A DNA stretch of 64,000 bases from Campylobacter concisus (GTDB lineage: Bacteria > Campylobacterota > Campylobacteria > Campylobacterales > Campylobacteraceae). This document shows, one piece after another, positions 55,026-63,726 of this stretch; position 1 is the first letter of the stretch, and the number at the start of each line of letters is the position of its first letter. Position numbers and translations under genes: made by a program. Location: the NCBI RefSeq assembly GCF_003048595.2, contig NZ_CP049270.1:186001-250000 (forward strand). Direction: 5' to 3'. The notes beneath the pieces are model-generated. The model saw only the letters and a list, made by a program, of their open reading frames with translations. It did no database searches and was not told the origin of the DNA.

Positions 55026-55471
55026 TGAGCGAAAAAAGAAGAGGAAGCCTACTTCCTCTTACCTATATATTTGGTTCATTTTTTGGTGCAGCTATGATAG
55101 CAGCTGCATTTGCGTATAGTAACTATCGTTTTTCACAATATAAATTTGTTGATTTTGCGAAGCTGGTTTTCTACGAAAAAAGCGAAATTTTCACTCCAAA
55201 AGAGCCAAAATATACGCTTTTAATCTTCAGTTCAAATCAATCAAAATTAGATGAAATTTTAACACCCAAAAATGAAACAGTTGTGGCAATTGATATCTTT
55301 CAAAAAAGATATGAGTCAAACTCGACACTAAAGTATATAAGCTCAGATATAAATACAGTCTTGGAGCTGATGCGAAATTTGAGTATCACAAAGCTGCCAA
55401 GTAGTGTTGAGATAGTTCATCAAAGGGGCGAAATTTATAAACAAAATTCGTCCATAAATGTTTTAGAATAA
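55025..55471 (+). CDS. Membrane-anchored protein between trxA and trxB
   Basis: A 148-residue protein with one hydrophobic helix near residues 11-30 (YIFGSFFGAAMIAAAFAYSN) after a basic N-terminus, so probably anchored with a periplasmic domain. No cysteines, hence no thiol-redox motif. Function unknown. Co-translated with trxA and 9 bases before trxB. Confidence 0.75.
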   Translation: MSEKRRGSLLPLTYIFGSFFGAAMIAAAFAYSNYRFSQYKFVDFAKLVFYEKSEIFTPKEPKYTLLIFSSNQSKLDEILTPKNETVVAIDIFQKRYESNSTLKYISSDINTVLELMRNLSITKLPSSVEIVHQRGEIYKQNSSINVLE

Positions 55472-55480
55472 AGGAAATTT

Positions 55481-56419
55481 ATGCTTGATTTAGCGATCAT
55501 CGGAGGCGGTCCGGCAGGACTAAGCGCCGGACTTTACGCCACTAGAGGCGGACTAAAAAATGTTGTAATGTTTGAAAAAGGCGAGCCTGGCGGTCAGATC
55601 ACCTCTAGCTCAGAGATAGAAAACTACCCAGGCCAAAAAGCCCCTGGCGAGAGTGGCTTTGACTTTATGAGTACTTGGTGGAAGCAGTGTAGCGCATTTG
55701 GGCTAGTTCACAAATGGGCAAACGTCATTGGCGTTAGAAAAAATAGCAACGGTAGCTTTGAAATTTTACTTGAAGGCGGCAAAAGCGAGCAGGCAAAGGC
55801 TGTCATTGTAGCGACTGGCTCAATCCCAAGACGTGCTGGCTTTAAAGGCGAGGACGAGTTCTTTGGCAAAGGCGTTAGCACATGCGCAACATGCGATGGC
55901 TTCTTTTACAAAAACAAAGAGGTAGCCGTTCTTGGCGGTGGCGACACAGCTGTTGAAGAGGCACTTTATCTAGCAAATATCTGCTCAAAAGTTTATCTAG
56001 TGCATAGACGTGACGAGTTTAGAGCGGCACCAACTACGGTTGAAAAAGCTAGAAAAAATGAAAAGATTGAATTTATAACAAGTGCAACGATAAAAGAAGC
56101 ACTTGGCGATAAAATGGGTCTCACAAAGATCGTGCTTGATACCAAAAATGGTGAGCGTGTGCTTGATGTGCCAGGAATTTTTACCTTTGTCGGACTAAAT
56201 GTAAATAATGAAATTTTAAAAGATGAAAACGGCAAATTTATCTGCGATATGGTCGATGGTGGACAAGTAAAAACAAATCTTAAGATGCAAACCAGCCTGA
56301 ATGGGCTCTTTGTAGCAGGTGACATCAGAGAGGACGCTCCAAAGCAAGTTATAGTAGCAGCAGGTGATGGCGCAGTGGCTGCACTTAGCGCTATGAGCTA
56401 CATAGAAAGCTTGCATTAA
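55481..56419 (+). CDS. trxB: Thioredoxin reductase TrxB
   Basis: A 312-residue FAD/NADPH flavoprotein. The FAD motif is [19 protein letters not shown] at the N-terminus. The redox-active pair is CATCDGFFY near residue 134. The NADPH motif is [15 protein letters not shown]. The C-terminal FAD region [20 protein letters not shown] is intact. AAAGGAAA precedes the ATG. Ends at a strong terminator. Confidence 0.97.
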   Translation: MLDLAIIGGGPAGLSAGLYATRGGLKNVVMFEKGEPGGQITSSSEIENYPGQKAPGESGFDFMSTWWKQCSAFGLVHKWANVIGVRKNSNGSFEILLEGGKSEQAKAVIVATGSIPRRAGFKGEDEFFGKGVSTCATCDGFFYKNKEVAVLGGGDTAVEEALYLANICSKVYLVHRRDEFRAAPTTVEKARKNEKIEFITSATIKEALGDKMGLTKIVLDTKNGERVLDVPGIFTFVGLNVNNEILKDENGKFICDMVDGGQVKTNLKMQTSLNGLFVAGDIREDAPKQVIVAAGDGAVAALSAMSYIESLH

Positions 56420-56424
56420 TACTC

Positions 56425-56465
56425 AAATTTAGCCAATTTTTTGGCTAAATTTCTCTTCTTTTTTT
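56425..56465 (+). terminator. Intrinsic terminator after trxB
   Basis: Perfect 12-bp arms AAATTTAGCCAA (56425-56436) and TTGGCTAAATTT (56441-56452) around TTTT, followed by CTCTTCTTTTTTTC. Starts six bases after the trxB stop. Confidence 0.9.
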
Positions 56466-56565
56466 CTATCAAATTTTTGATTTTATACGCATTTTTAAAG
56501 CCTATTTGTAATCTATCTATAATAAATTTTATGTTAAATTTCAACCAAAAATCAAAGGATAAATT

Positions 56566-57336
56566 TTGGTAAAAATAGGCCTTTATGGTGCTAGTGGAAA
56601 GATGGCTCAAAGTATCATTTCTTGTTTAAAAGATGAAAAAGATGCCACTTTAAGCATCGCTTTTAGCCAAAAAAATCAGGTTGAAAATTTAAATAGCGAA
56701 CTTTTAACAAATGACCTTGCTAAATTTTTTGAAGCGTGCGATGTGATAATCGACTTTAGTCAAAAAGAGGCGACCATGGCACTGCTAAACTACGCTAGAA
56801 CCAATCCAAAACCATTAGTTATCGGTACGACCGGGCTAGATGATGACGAGAAAAATTTGCTCCACCTAGCATCAGGAACTATGCCTATTCTTTACGCAAC
56901 AAATATGAGTTTGGGTGTGGCTGTACTAAACCGCCTTGCAAGGATTGCTTCAAAAACATTAAGAGAATTTGACATAGAGATCGTAGAGCAACACCACAGG
57001 CATAAAAAAGATGCTCCAAGTGGCACTGCGATGACACTTGCAGGAAGTGTAGCTGAGGCAAGAGATTTAAATTTAAAAGATGTTTTAGTAACTGGTAGAG
57101 CCGGCATGGTAGGGGCTAGGAGCAAAGACGAGATCGCAGTCATGGCGCTTCGTGGTGGCGATGTAGTCGGTCGCCATACGGTTGGCTTTTATAATGACGG
57201 CGAATTTATTGAGCTAAATCACACCGCAACGAGTAGGGCAACCTTTTCAAAAGGCGCGATCAGGGCTGCCATTTGGCTAAAAGATCAAAATAGTGGCCTT
57301 TACTCGATAGATGATAGTTTAGGGCTTGATGATTAA
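56566..57336 (+). CDS. dapB: 4-hydroxy-tetrahydrodipicolinate reductase DapB
   Basis: A 256-residue enzyme of lysine and peptidoglycan synthesis. It starts at TTG ([18 protein letters not shown]) with AAAGGA upstream. The nucleotide motif is [11 protein letters not shown]. The catalytic segment is [16 protein letters not shown] near residue 144 and the substrate loop has [18 protein letters not shown]. Followed with overlap by a small DUF2314-like gene and then purF. Confidence 0.96.
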   Translation: MVKIGLYGASGKMAQSIISCLKDEKDATLSIAFSQKNQVENLNSELLTNDLAKFFEACDVIIDFSQKEATMALLNYARTNPKPLVIGTTGLDDDEKNLLHLASGTMPILYATNMSLGVAVLNRLARIASKTLREFDIEIVEQHHRHKKDAPSGTAMTLAGSVAEARDLNLKDVLVTGRAGMVGARSKDEIAVMALRGGDVVGRHTVGFYNDGEFIELNHTATSRATFSKGAIRAAIWLKDQNSGLYSIDDSLGLDD

Positions 57337-57637
57337 ATTTGTGCTTGATGATGTAGAGAACTATAAGCTAGAATTTGGTGATAAATTCTACTTGCCGGAG
57401 CGTGAAAAGCGTCAAAATTTAAGAACTGGCGATATAGTAAAGCTTATATTTAGATTTGAAGATGATGAATTTGCTCAGGTTGAGCGCATGTGGGTGGTCG
57501 TTAGTGAGACAAATAACGGCGAATTTACCGGCATTTTAGACAATGAACCATTTACAAAAGGCTATTTAAATGCTGGCGATGAGATCAAGTTTAACTACAA
57601 AAATGTTCTTGAAATTTACAAAGATGATGAAAACTAA
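57329..57637 (+). CDS. Minimal DUF2314-like protein
   Basis: A 102-residue protein. I start at the ATG at 57329, inside the dapB end. Segments [32 protein letters not shown] and [14 protein letters not shown] follow the same order and pattern as the DUF2314 domain of the ankyrin protein at 14.3 kb (MVKI, EHMW, LINEP, GDQI). No other domain. Function unknown. Lies between dapB and purF. Confidence 0.75.
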   Translation: MIKFVLDDVENYKLEFGDKFYLPEREKRQNLRTGDIVKLIFRFEDDEFAQVERMWVVVSETNNGEFTGILDNEPFTKGYLNAGDEIKFNYKNVLEIYKDDEN

Positions 57638-57646
57638 AGGAAAAAA

Positions 57647-58984
57647 ATGTGTGCAATAGTTGGTATTATAAATTCTAAAGATGCAGCAAAGACTGCCTAT
57701 TATGCGTTATTTTCTATGCAGCATCGCGGCCAAGAGGCGAGTGGTATTAGCGTTTGTGATGATGGAGAAATTTCTACTCACAAGGGTAATGGTCTGGTTA
57801 CAGAGGTCTTTAATGAAGAAATTTTAAGATCACTAAAAGGCGATATGGCTATTGGTCACAACCGATATGCAACTGCTGGTAAAAACTCGGGTCGTGATGC
57901 CCAGCCAATAGCCGCTAACTACTCTTTGGGACAAATTTCGATCGTCCATAATGGAAATTTGGTAAATAAAGATGAGGTTAGAGATGAGCTTATTAAAGAT
58001 GGCGCGATATTTCAGACAAATATGGATACTGAAAATATCATCCATCTAATCGCAAGAAACCATAGCAAACACTTGCAGGACCGTATTATCGCGGCACTTG
58101 ATAAGATAAAAGGCGCTTATTGTCTGCTTATCCAATCACGCCATAAAACCTTTGCCATAAGAGATCGCTGGGGTGTTAGGCCACTAAGTCTTGGCAAGCT
58201 AAAAGATGGTGGATATATCGTAGCTAGCGAGACTTGCGCTTTTGATCTTGTGGAGGCTAGTTTTATAAGAGATATTAGGCCTGGTGAGATGATAGTCTTT
58301 GAACATGGAAAAAGTGAGTTTCAAAGCATTCAAATTTATGAGCCAGATCCTAGAATATGCGCATTTGAATATATCTATTTTGCTCGCCCAGATAGCGTGA
58401 TAGAAGGTAAAAGCGTCTATGAAGTTAGAAAAAAAATGGGTGAAGTACTAGCTAAAAAGAGCAAAATTAAAGCAGATTTCGTCGTACCTGTACCAGATAG
58501 CGGAGTACCAGCAGCGCTTGGGTACGCAAATGAGAGCAAAATCCCATTTGAGCTAGCTATCACTAGAAACCACTATGTGGGTAGAACCTTCATCGAGCCA
58601 AGCCAAGAGATGAGGAATTTAAAAGTCAAACTAAAACTTAACCCGATGTCATCGGTTCTAAAAGGTAAAAGTATCGTTGTTATCGACGATAGTATCGTTC
58701 GCGGTACTACTTCAAAAAAGGTGGTTGATCTTTTAAGACATGCGGGCGCTAAAGAGATTCATTTTAGAGTCGCTTGTCCTGAGCTTAAATACCCTGAGCG
58801 ATATGGTATCGATACGCCAAGCTTTGAAGAGTTAATAAGCTCTAAAAAAAATGCAGAAGAAGTAAGAGAATATATCGGTGCAGATAGCTTAGAATTTTTA
58901 AGCATAGATGAACTTAAAGAAAGTATCGGCAATGAGCGAAAATATTCGCTTGTAAGCTTTGATGGTGACTATTTCATAAAGTGA
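57647..58984 (+). CDS. purF: Amidophosphoribosyltransferase PurF
   Basis: A 445-residue enzyme for the first step of purine synthesis. It begins MCAIVGIINSKDAAKTAYYA, so the catalytic Cys is exposed by Met removal and there is no propeptide. The glutaminase motifs MQHRGQEASGI and GHNRYATAG are present. The PRPP-binding loop SIVVIDDSIVRGTTSKKVV lies near residue 343. The stop overlaps the next gene. Confidence 0.97.
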   Translation: MCAIVGIINSKDAAKTAYYALFSMQHRGQEASGISVCDDGEISTHKGNGLVTEVFNEEILRSLKGDMAIGHNRYATAGKNSGRDAQPIAANYSLGQISIVHNGNLVNKDEVRDELIKDGAIFQTNMDTENIIHLIARNHSKHLQDRIIAALDKIKGAYCLLIQSRHKTFAIRDRWGVRPLSLGKLKDGGYIVASETCAFDLVEASFIRDIRPGEMIVFEHGKSEFQSIQIYEPDPRICAFEYIYFARPDSVIEGKSVYEVRKKMGEVLAKKSKIKADFVVPVPDSGVPAALGYANESKIPFELAITRNHYVGRTFIEPSQEMRNLKVKLKLNPMSSVLKGKSIVVIDDSIVRGTTSKKVVDLLRHAGAKEIHFRVACPELKYPERYGIDTPSFEELISSKKNAEEVREYIGADSLEFLSIDELKESIGNERKYSLVSFDGDYFIK

Positions 58985-59643
58985 AAAATTTAGCCATTTT
59001 TTTGCTTGTTGCAATATTTTTTAGTGGTTGCTCACAAAAGAGTCCAAGCAAAAAAGATGAAATTTCTATTTACGTAAGCTACTATGAGATAAATGGCACA
59101 AAACAGCAGCTACAAATAAAAACCGTTCAAAATTTCGCAGAACAAAATGCTAGTGTGCCATTTTTTGGTGTAGTAAATTTTTTAGCAGAAGATAAAATTT
59201 TAAATGCTTATTCGCTTGCAAAGGGTACTATAAACGTACTTGAAGTAAATAACAACTCTATAAATTTAAATAAATCAAGTGATATTCTGGCTTTAAAAAA
59301 AACTAATGAGATAAAATTTTATGAGATAAGGCCTGATGTGCTTGAGAGTGTTAAATTTAGCTCACAAAATAGTGTTTGTGGCGATTTTTTGTTACAAAAG
59401 TCAGTGCATGTAAATGTAGCAACAAACTACTATTTAAGAGATGATAGTTTTTTTGCAAGCTTAATAGAGGCAAATTTCTTTTATAAAAAAGGTACAAAGA
59501 TATTAAAAAAAGAGTTTGTTTATAATATAGCTGAGGCTAAAACCCTAAAAGAAGCAAAAGAATTTACGCAAAAGACAAAGCAGCTTTTTTTAAATGACTT
59601 ACAAAAATTGGGAAGGCTACTTGATATACTTTGTACTTTTTAA
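58981..59643 (+). CDS. Lipoprotein of unknown function
   Basis: A 220-residue protein starting at GTG, overlapping the purF stop by four bases. The signal MKNLAIFLLVAIFFSGCSQK has a lipobox FSGC with Cys at residue 17. The mature part is Asn/Lys-rich, predicted mostly beta, with no recognised motif. Faces convergent genes downstream, with a 120-base AT-rich gap. Confidence 0.8.
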   Translation: MKNLAIFLLVAIFFSGCSQKSPSKKDEISIYVSYYEINGTKQQLQIKTVQNFAEQNASVPFFGVVNFLAEDKILNAYSLAKGTINVLEVNNNSINLNKSSDILALKKTNEIKFYEIRPDVLESVKFSSQNSVCGDFLLQKSVHVNVATNYYLRDDSFFASLIEANFFYKKGTKILKKEFVYNIAEAKTLKEAKEFTQKTKQLFLNDLQKLGRLLDILCTF

Positions 59644-59763
59644 ATCTTTATCTTAAAAATTAGTGTTCATTGCAGATACTAAAAAGATAAAATTTACTCT
59701 AAAATCAAACTAATACTTAATGTTTTATCCTATAAAATTTATAAAAATTTGCTTTAAATTTGA

Positions 59764-60315
59764 TTAGTAGCAATTTAGTTTTGTGATATTCATGCCGTTT
59801 TTAAAATAAGGCGGATATGGCATATATACGGTAAATGGTGTGCTTTTTTGCTTTGGTAAATTTTTGGCTACATCAAATTTATATTCAACTGTATTTGGCC
59901 TCTCGTCCTTATCTGTGCCAAGAACCCATGAGAAAAATGAAAGCCCACTTGGCTTAAAAAATGCTTCCCCACCAAGGTCATTTTTATTTAGTGGTTGATT
60001 GATTAGTTTGACTGTCAGTGTGCAGTTACTAATTGTAAATTTACCGATATTTCTCACTTGCCCTTTAAAAACGATACTCTCATTTCGTAAAATTCGCTCA
60101 CTTTTTACATTTTCGAGCATGCCTTTTTTTGTATATTTGTCAAGCACTAGCATTAAAAATACTGCAAGTGTAGTTGAGACTAGAATGTTTGTAAAAAATA
60201 GTGATAAAAATAACTTTCGCTCAGCTCTAAGCGAGAGAACAAGAAATAAAATAGAAAGCAGAGCAATCGCAAAAAGAACGATAATATGAACGATCGTAAA
60301 ATATGCTGAACTCAT
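59764..60315 (-). CDS. DUF2393 membrane protein (second copy)
   Basis: A 183-residue protein with two N-terminal hydrophobic helices (about 7-27 and 37-58) and a beta-rich outer domain ending NGMNITKLNCY. It belongs to DUF2393, found in epsilonproteobacteria. I use the ATG at 60315 overlapping the upstream stop; a GTG three codons earlier is possible. The preceding gene is a paralogue in tandem. Confidence 0.82.
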   Translation of the reverse strand: MSSAYFTIVHIIVLFAIALLSILFLVLSLRAERKLFLSLFFTNILVSTTLAVFLMLVLDKYTKKGMLENVKSERILRNESIVFKGQVRNIGKFTISNCTLTVKLINQPLNKNDLGGEAFFKPSGLSFFSWVLGTDKDERPNTVEYKFDVAKNLPKQKSTPFTVYMPYPPYFKNGMNITKLNCY

Positions 60316-60845
60316 CAAAAACACTCCACTTTTTTAGAAATATTGTAGTCTATAAATGCAAAATCATTGACAAATTCTTTAACCTCTATGCTTTGCTTTG
60401 GTAAAAATTCCTCGTTTAAGATGATTCTTTTTCTAGCAAATGGATTAAGTGAGTTAAAAAAGTCTTTCGTATTTTGCCTCGAGCTTAGATAGAAGTCAAG
60501 CTCGATTTTACAGATACTAAGTGCATTATTTGAATTATTTGTAATATTAAAATCAACCATTAGCGCATCGACATATTGAAGCTGTTTGGTAGTTATTTTG
60601 CTTATGCTAACTGGTCTTAAATTTTCATTTATATATTTGTTCGCGTAGTAATTACCTATAAAAAGTCCAAAAAAATCAGCCAAAATAAATAAAAATCCTA
60701 TCTGCCACCATGACTTTATCGCTATAAAAATCCCTAAAAGCACAATTAGTATAAATGCTAAAAATATCCAGCCATAGGTTAGAAAATCAATGAGCTTTGC
60801 ATTTTGCAATACAAAAAGCAAGTTGTGCTTAATGCTATTTAACAT
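60315..60845 (-). CDS. DUF2393 membrane protein (first copy)
   Basis: A 176-residue protein with two hydrophobic helices (residues about 23-44 and 48-66) and an extracytoplasmic domain ending NISKKVECF. It shows the same layout and ending as the next gene. I start at the ATG at 60845 (MLNSIKHNLLFV) overlapping the end of hisIE, rather than a longer frame inside hisIE. Function unknown. Confidence 0.82.
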   Translation of the reverse strand: MLNSIKHNLLFVLQNAKLIDFLTYGWIFLAFILIVLLGIFIAIKSWWQIGFLFILADFFGLFIGNYYANKYINENLRPVSISKITTKQLQYVDALMVDFNITNNSNNALSICKIELDFYLSSRQNTKDFFNSLNPFARKRIILNEEFLPKQSIEVKEFVNDFAFIDYNISKKVECF

Positions 60846-61569
60846 CTCGCGATCTTTTCTCTTCAATGCCGCTTATGCCAAAACGCCTTGCAAGTTCGTT
60901 TTTTACAGCATCTGGATGGATATTATGGGCCGAAAGTGCTACAAGTGCATGAAAGCAAAGATCGGCTGCTTCATAGATCAGATCATCTTTTGCTTTTTGC
61001 TCATCTTGCTTTGAGTTTTCCGCGAAACTAAGATCCTTTGCGGCCATTATAAATTCTCCAGCCTCTTCGCCAACTTTCTTTAAAATTTGATTTTCACCTT
61101 TTTTAAAAAGATTTGCTACGTATGAAGTTTCAGGGTTGGCATTTAGCTTTCTATCTTCTATCACATGGTAAAGCTCATCAAGCACACCATAATTTATTTT
61201 TTTGACTTCAACTTTTGTATCTAAAATTTTGCCGTCATGCAAATTTATCTCATTAAAAAAGCACGACCTTGCTCCAGTGTGACAAGCAGCGCTTCCGTTT
61301 TGAATCACTTTTAAAAGCAAAGTATCGTTGTCGCAGTCTAAAAAAGCAGCCTTTATCTCCTGAGTGTTGCCACTTTCTTCGCCTTTTTTCCAAATTCTAT
61401 TTTTGGTGCGTGAAAAGTAGTGAGCGTAACGGCTAGATAGACTTAAATTTAATGCTTCTTCGTTCATGTAAGCAAGCATTAAAACTTCATTTGTGGCATG
61501 ATCGCAAACCACTACTGGAAGTAATCCACCAACCTTTTGCCAGTCTATACTTTTTGTTACGCTATTCAT
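60835..61569 (-). CDS. hisI: Bifunctional HisIE (phosphoribosyl-AMP cyclohydrolase / phosphoribosyl-ATP pyrophosphatase)
   Basis: A 244-residue fusion catalysing steps two and three of histidine synthesis. The N-terminal HisI half has WKKGEESGNTQEIKAAFLDC with DCDNDTLLLKV and the metal cysteines in AACHTGARSCFF near residue 94. The C-terminal HisE half has KKVGEEAGEFIMAAKD and LIYEAADLCFHALVAL. It overlaps the DUF2393 gene downstream. Confidence 0.96.
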   Translation of the reverse strand: MNSVTKSIDWQKVGGLLPVVVCDHATNEVLMLAYMNEEALNLSLSSRYAHYFSRTKNRIWKKGEESGNTQEIKAAFLDCDNDTLLLKVIQNGSAACHTGARSCFFNEINLHDGKILDTKVEVKKINYGVLDELYHVIEDRKLNANPETSYVANLFKKGENQILKKVGEEAGEFIMAAKDLSFAENSKQDEQKAKDDLIYEAADLCFHALVALSAHNIHPDAVKNELARRFGISGIEEKRSRDVK

Positions 61570-61571
61570 TT

Positions 61572-62690
61572 TTATCTCTCGCTTACTGAGCTAGCTCTTG
61601 CTTTATCTTTTGCATCTAGCCAGATGTTTGGCACAGCTCCACCAGGTGTTAAGAAAATTTTAGCATCTTTGTTTTCTTTTAGAGCCTCGTTAAATTTGTT
61701 TTGCGTCTCGATCTGCTTTAAATTTAGTAGATTTTGATCAACGCTTTTTGCAACCTCTTTATTTGCATACGCGGTTGCGTCAGCCTCGATTTTAATGGCA
61801 TCAGCCTTACCTTTTGCTTCAATGATCGCAGCTTTAGCGGTACCTTCTGCAAGTGCAGCTTGTTTTAAGGCTTCTTGATTTGCTCTTTCTACTTCGTATT
61901 TTGTTCTTTCAGCTTCTTGTTTTGCGATTTGGACGCGCTCGATTTGCTCTTTTACCTTTGAAGGCAAGATGATCTCACGAAGTTGCACTGTTAAAAGCTC
62001 AACTGGCTTATTTGGCTGAGAGTCGATGTCTTTTCTTATGCCATCATCGATTTGTCTTGCTAGATCGTTTCTCTTTGTTGGAAGCTCTTCTGCTGTATAT
62101 TTACCAGCGATACTGCGAACTACGTCACGAACGACAGGATCAACTATCTTGCTCTCCCAGCTAAGACCCCAAGAGGCAATAGTTTGAGGGGCATTTTCTG
62201 GATTTAAACGGTATTGCACAGTAATATCAATGCTAACTGGTAAATTTCTAGCATCAAGCACTGAAATAGAATTTTTACGTAAAATTCCAGCACCAACACC
62301 TTGATATGATTTTTGCATTGATTCGCCCATATCCTCGCCAGAAGTATAGTTTATGATCCTAACTCTGGTGTCCACGATGATGATATCTTGGATAAAAGGT
62401 AAAAAGAAGTGAAAGCCTGGTTGTAAAGGATTTGGCTCATATTTACCTGCTGTAGACTTGATGCCAACTTCACCTGAGTGAATCACTTTAAATGGCTGAG
62501 TGATAGCAAAAATAGCAATAATTGCAATTACAATGTAGGCAAGTGCTCCAAATTTACCAAATCCACTTGGTAAATTTGGCATTTTAAAGTCCTTTTTGAA
62601 AGGCGGCTCTTTGTCGCTATTTTGACTAGAGCCTCTGTTGTCATTACCTGGCTTTTTTTTATTGAAATAATCGTTTAAATCAGCGGGCAT
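61572..62690 (-). CDS. SPFH/prohibitin family membrane protein (HflK-like)
   Basis: A 372-residue protein with a hydrophilic Gly/Asn-rich N-terminus (DYFNKKKPGNDNRGSS), one membrane helix near residues 49-66, the SPFH/band-7 domain (about 68-240), a long Ala/Glu-rich coiled coil (about 240-330) and a short C-terminal tail. SPFH proteins form ring assemblies in the membrane. The layout is HflK-like, but no HflC partner is adjacent. The order with ilvE matches Cj0269c-Cj0268c, recalled from C. jejuni. Confidence 0.9.
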   Translation of the reverse strand: MPADLNDYFNKKKPGNDNRGSSQNSDKEPPFKKDFKMPNLPSGFGKFGALAYIVIAIIAIFAITQPFKVIHSGEVGIKSTAGKYEPNPLQPGFHFFLPFIQDIIIVDTRVRIINYTSGEDMGESMQKSYQGVGAGILRKNSISVLDARNLPVSIDITVQYRLNPENAPQTIASWGLSWESKIVDPVVRDVVRSIAGKYTAEELPTKRNDLARQIDDGIRKDIDSQPNKPVELLTVQLREIILPSKVKEQIERVQIAKQEAERTKYEVERANQEALKQAALAEGTAKAAIIEAKGKADAIKIEADATAYANKEVAKSVDQNLLNLKQIETQNKFNEALKENKDAKIFLTPGGAVPNIWLDAKDKARASSVSER

Positions 62691-62707
62691 TTCGTTCCTT
62701 TAAATTT

Positions 62708-63622
62708 TTAAATATATGTTAAAAATGATTCATATTTTTTATTTAGTCCATAAACTACGTCAAAATAAGCTTTTTGTAGTCTCTTTGTCACTTCGCCTCT
62801 AGCTCCGTTGCCGATAATGCGGTTATCTATGCTATTTATCGGTGTTACTTCAGCTGCAGTGCCAGTAAAAAATGCCTCGTCAGCTGTGTATGCCTGATCT
62901 CTTGTGATGCGCTCTCTTCTTACTTCGATGTCAAGATCGTGAGCTAGTCTTATGACTGTATCTTGAGTGATGCTAAGTAGGCTGTTGTCGTTTGGTGGAG
63001 TGATTAAAACGCCGTTTTCAACGATAAAGAAGCACTCGCCTGGACCTTCAGCCACAAAGCCCTCGCTATCAAGAAGTAGTGCCTCGTCGTATCCAGCCTC
63101 TTTTGCCTCGTAGTTTGCCATTTGTGAGCTTAGGTAGTTTGAGCTAGCTTTTGCTCTATTCATTTGGGCAGCAGGTGCAAGTTTGGCAAAGCTTGAAATT
63201 TTAACTCTGATACCTTTTTCTAGGCCTTCATCGCCAAGATAAGCACCCCATTCCCATGAGGCGATAGCGGTTTGCACTGGTGCTTTTGTGTGAGCTACGC
63301 CCATTACGCCGTATCCTAAAAATATAAGTGGGCGGATATAAACATTGCCGTCATATTTGTTTGCGCGAAGAAGCTCTATTTGCGCTTTTTCAAGCTCTTC
63401 CTCAGTGTAAGGTACATTTAAAACAGTCATTTTTGCTGATCTTAAAAGCCTTTTTGTGTGATCTTGGAGTCTAAAAATAGCTAGACCTTTTTTTGTTTTA
63501 TAAGCTCTTGTGCCCTCAAATACGGCATTAGCGTAGTGCAAAGAGTGAGTCAGAACGTGTACTTTTGCATCGTCCCATTTAACTAATTTTCCATCCATCC
63601 AGATAAATTCTGAAGCATTCAT
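62708..63622 (-). CDS. ilvE: Branched-chain amino-acid aminotransferase IlvE
   Basis: A 304-residue fold-type IV PLP enzyme for the last step of leucine, isoleucine and valine synthesis. FIWMDGKLVKWDDAKVHVLT is at the start, and HSLHYANAVFEGTRAY follows. The PLP Lys region is MNRAKASSNYLSSQMANYEA near residue 160, with GFVAEGPGECFFIV after it. The 5' leader contains a long inverted repeat. Confidence 0.96.
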   Translation of the reverse strand: MNASEFIWMDGKLVKWDDAKVHVLTHSLHYANAVFEGTRAYKTKKGLAIFRLQDHTKRLLRSAKMTVLNVPYTEEELEKAQIELLRANKYDGNVYIRPLIFLGYGVMGVAHTKAPVQTAIASWEWGAYLGDEGLEKGIRVKISSFAKLAPAAQMNRAKASSNYLSSQMANYEAKEAGYDEALLLDSEGFVAEGPGECFFIVENGVLITPPNDNSLLSITQDTVIRLAHDLDIEVRRERITRDQAYTADEAFFTGTAAEVTPINSIDNRIIGNGARGEVTKRLQKAYFDVVYGLNKKYESFLTYI

Positions 63623-63646
63623 TGTTAAACCTTTCTTTTTTCTTAG

Positions 63647-63706
63647 AAATTTTGGTCTGAGTTTATCTAAAATTGCTTTAAATTTACATTTCTAAGACCA
63701 AAATTT
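63647..63706 (-). repeat. 12-bp inverted repeat in the ilvE leader region
   Basis: AAATTTTGGTCT (63647-63658) and AGACCAAAATTT (63695-63706), perfect complements separated by 36 bases, lie between the dsbA-like stop and the ilvE ATG. On the transcribed strand the structure ends about 25 bases before the ilvE start. It may end the upstream transcript or control ilvE. Confidence 0.6.
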
Positions 63707-63726
63707 GCAGATATTACCCGCCAAAA

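Noticed and set aside
59644-59763. Bidirectional terminator between the convergent lipoprotein and DUF2393 genes
   Set aside because: The possible stem (TATCTT...TTAGTG with ATACTAA...AAGATA) has several mismatches and no clear T-run.
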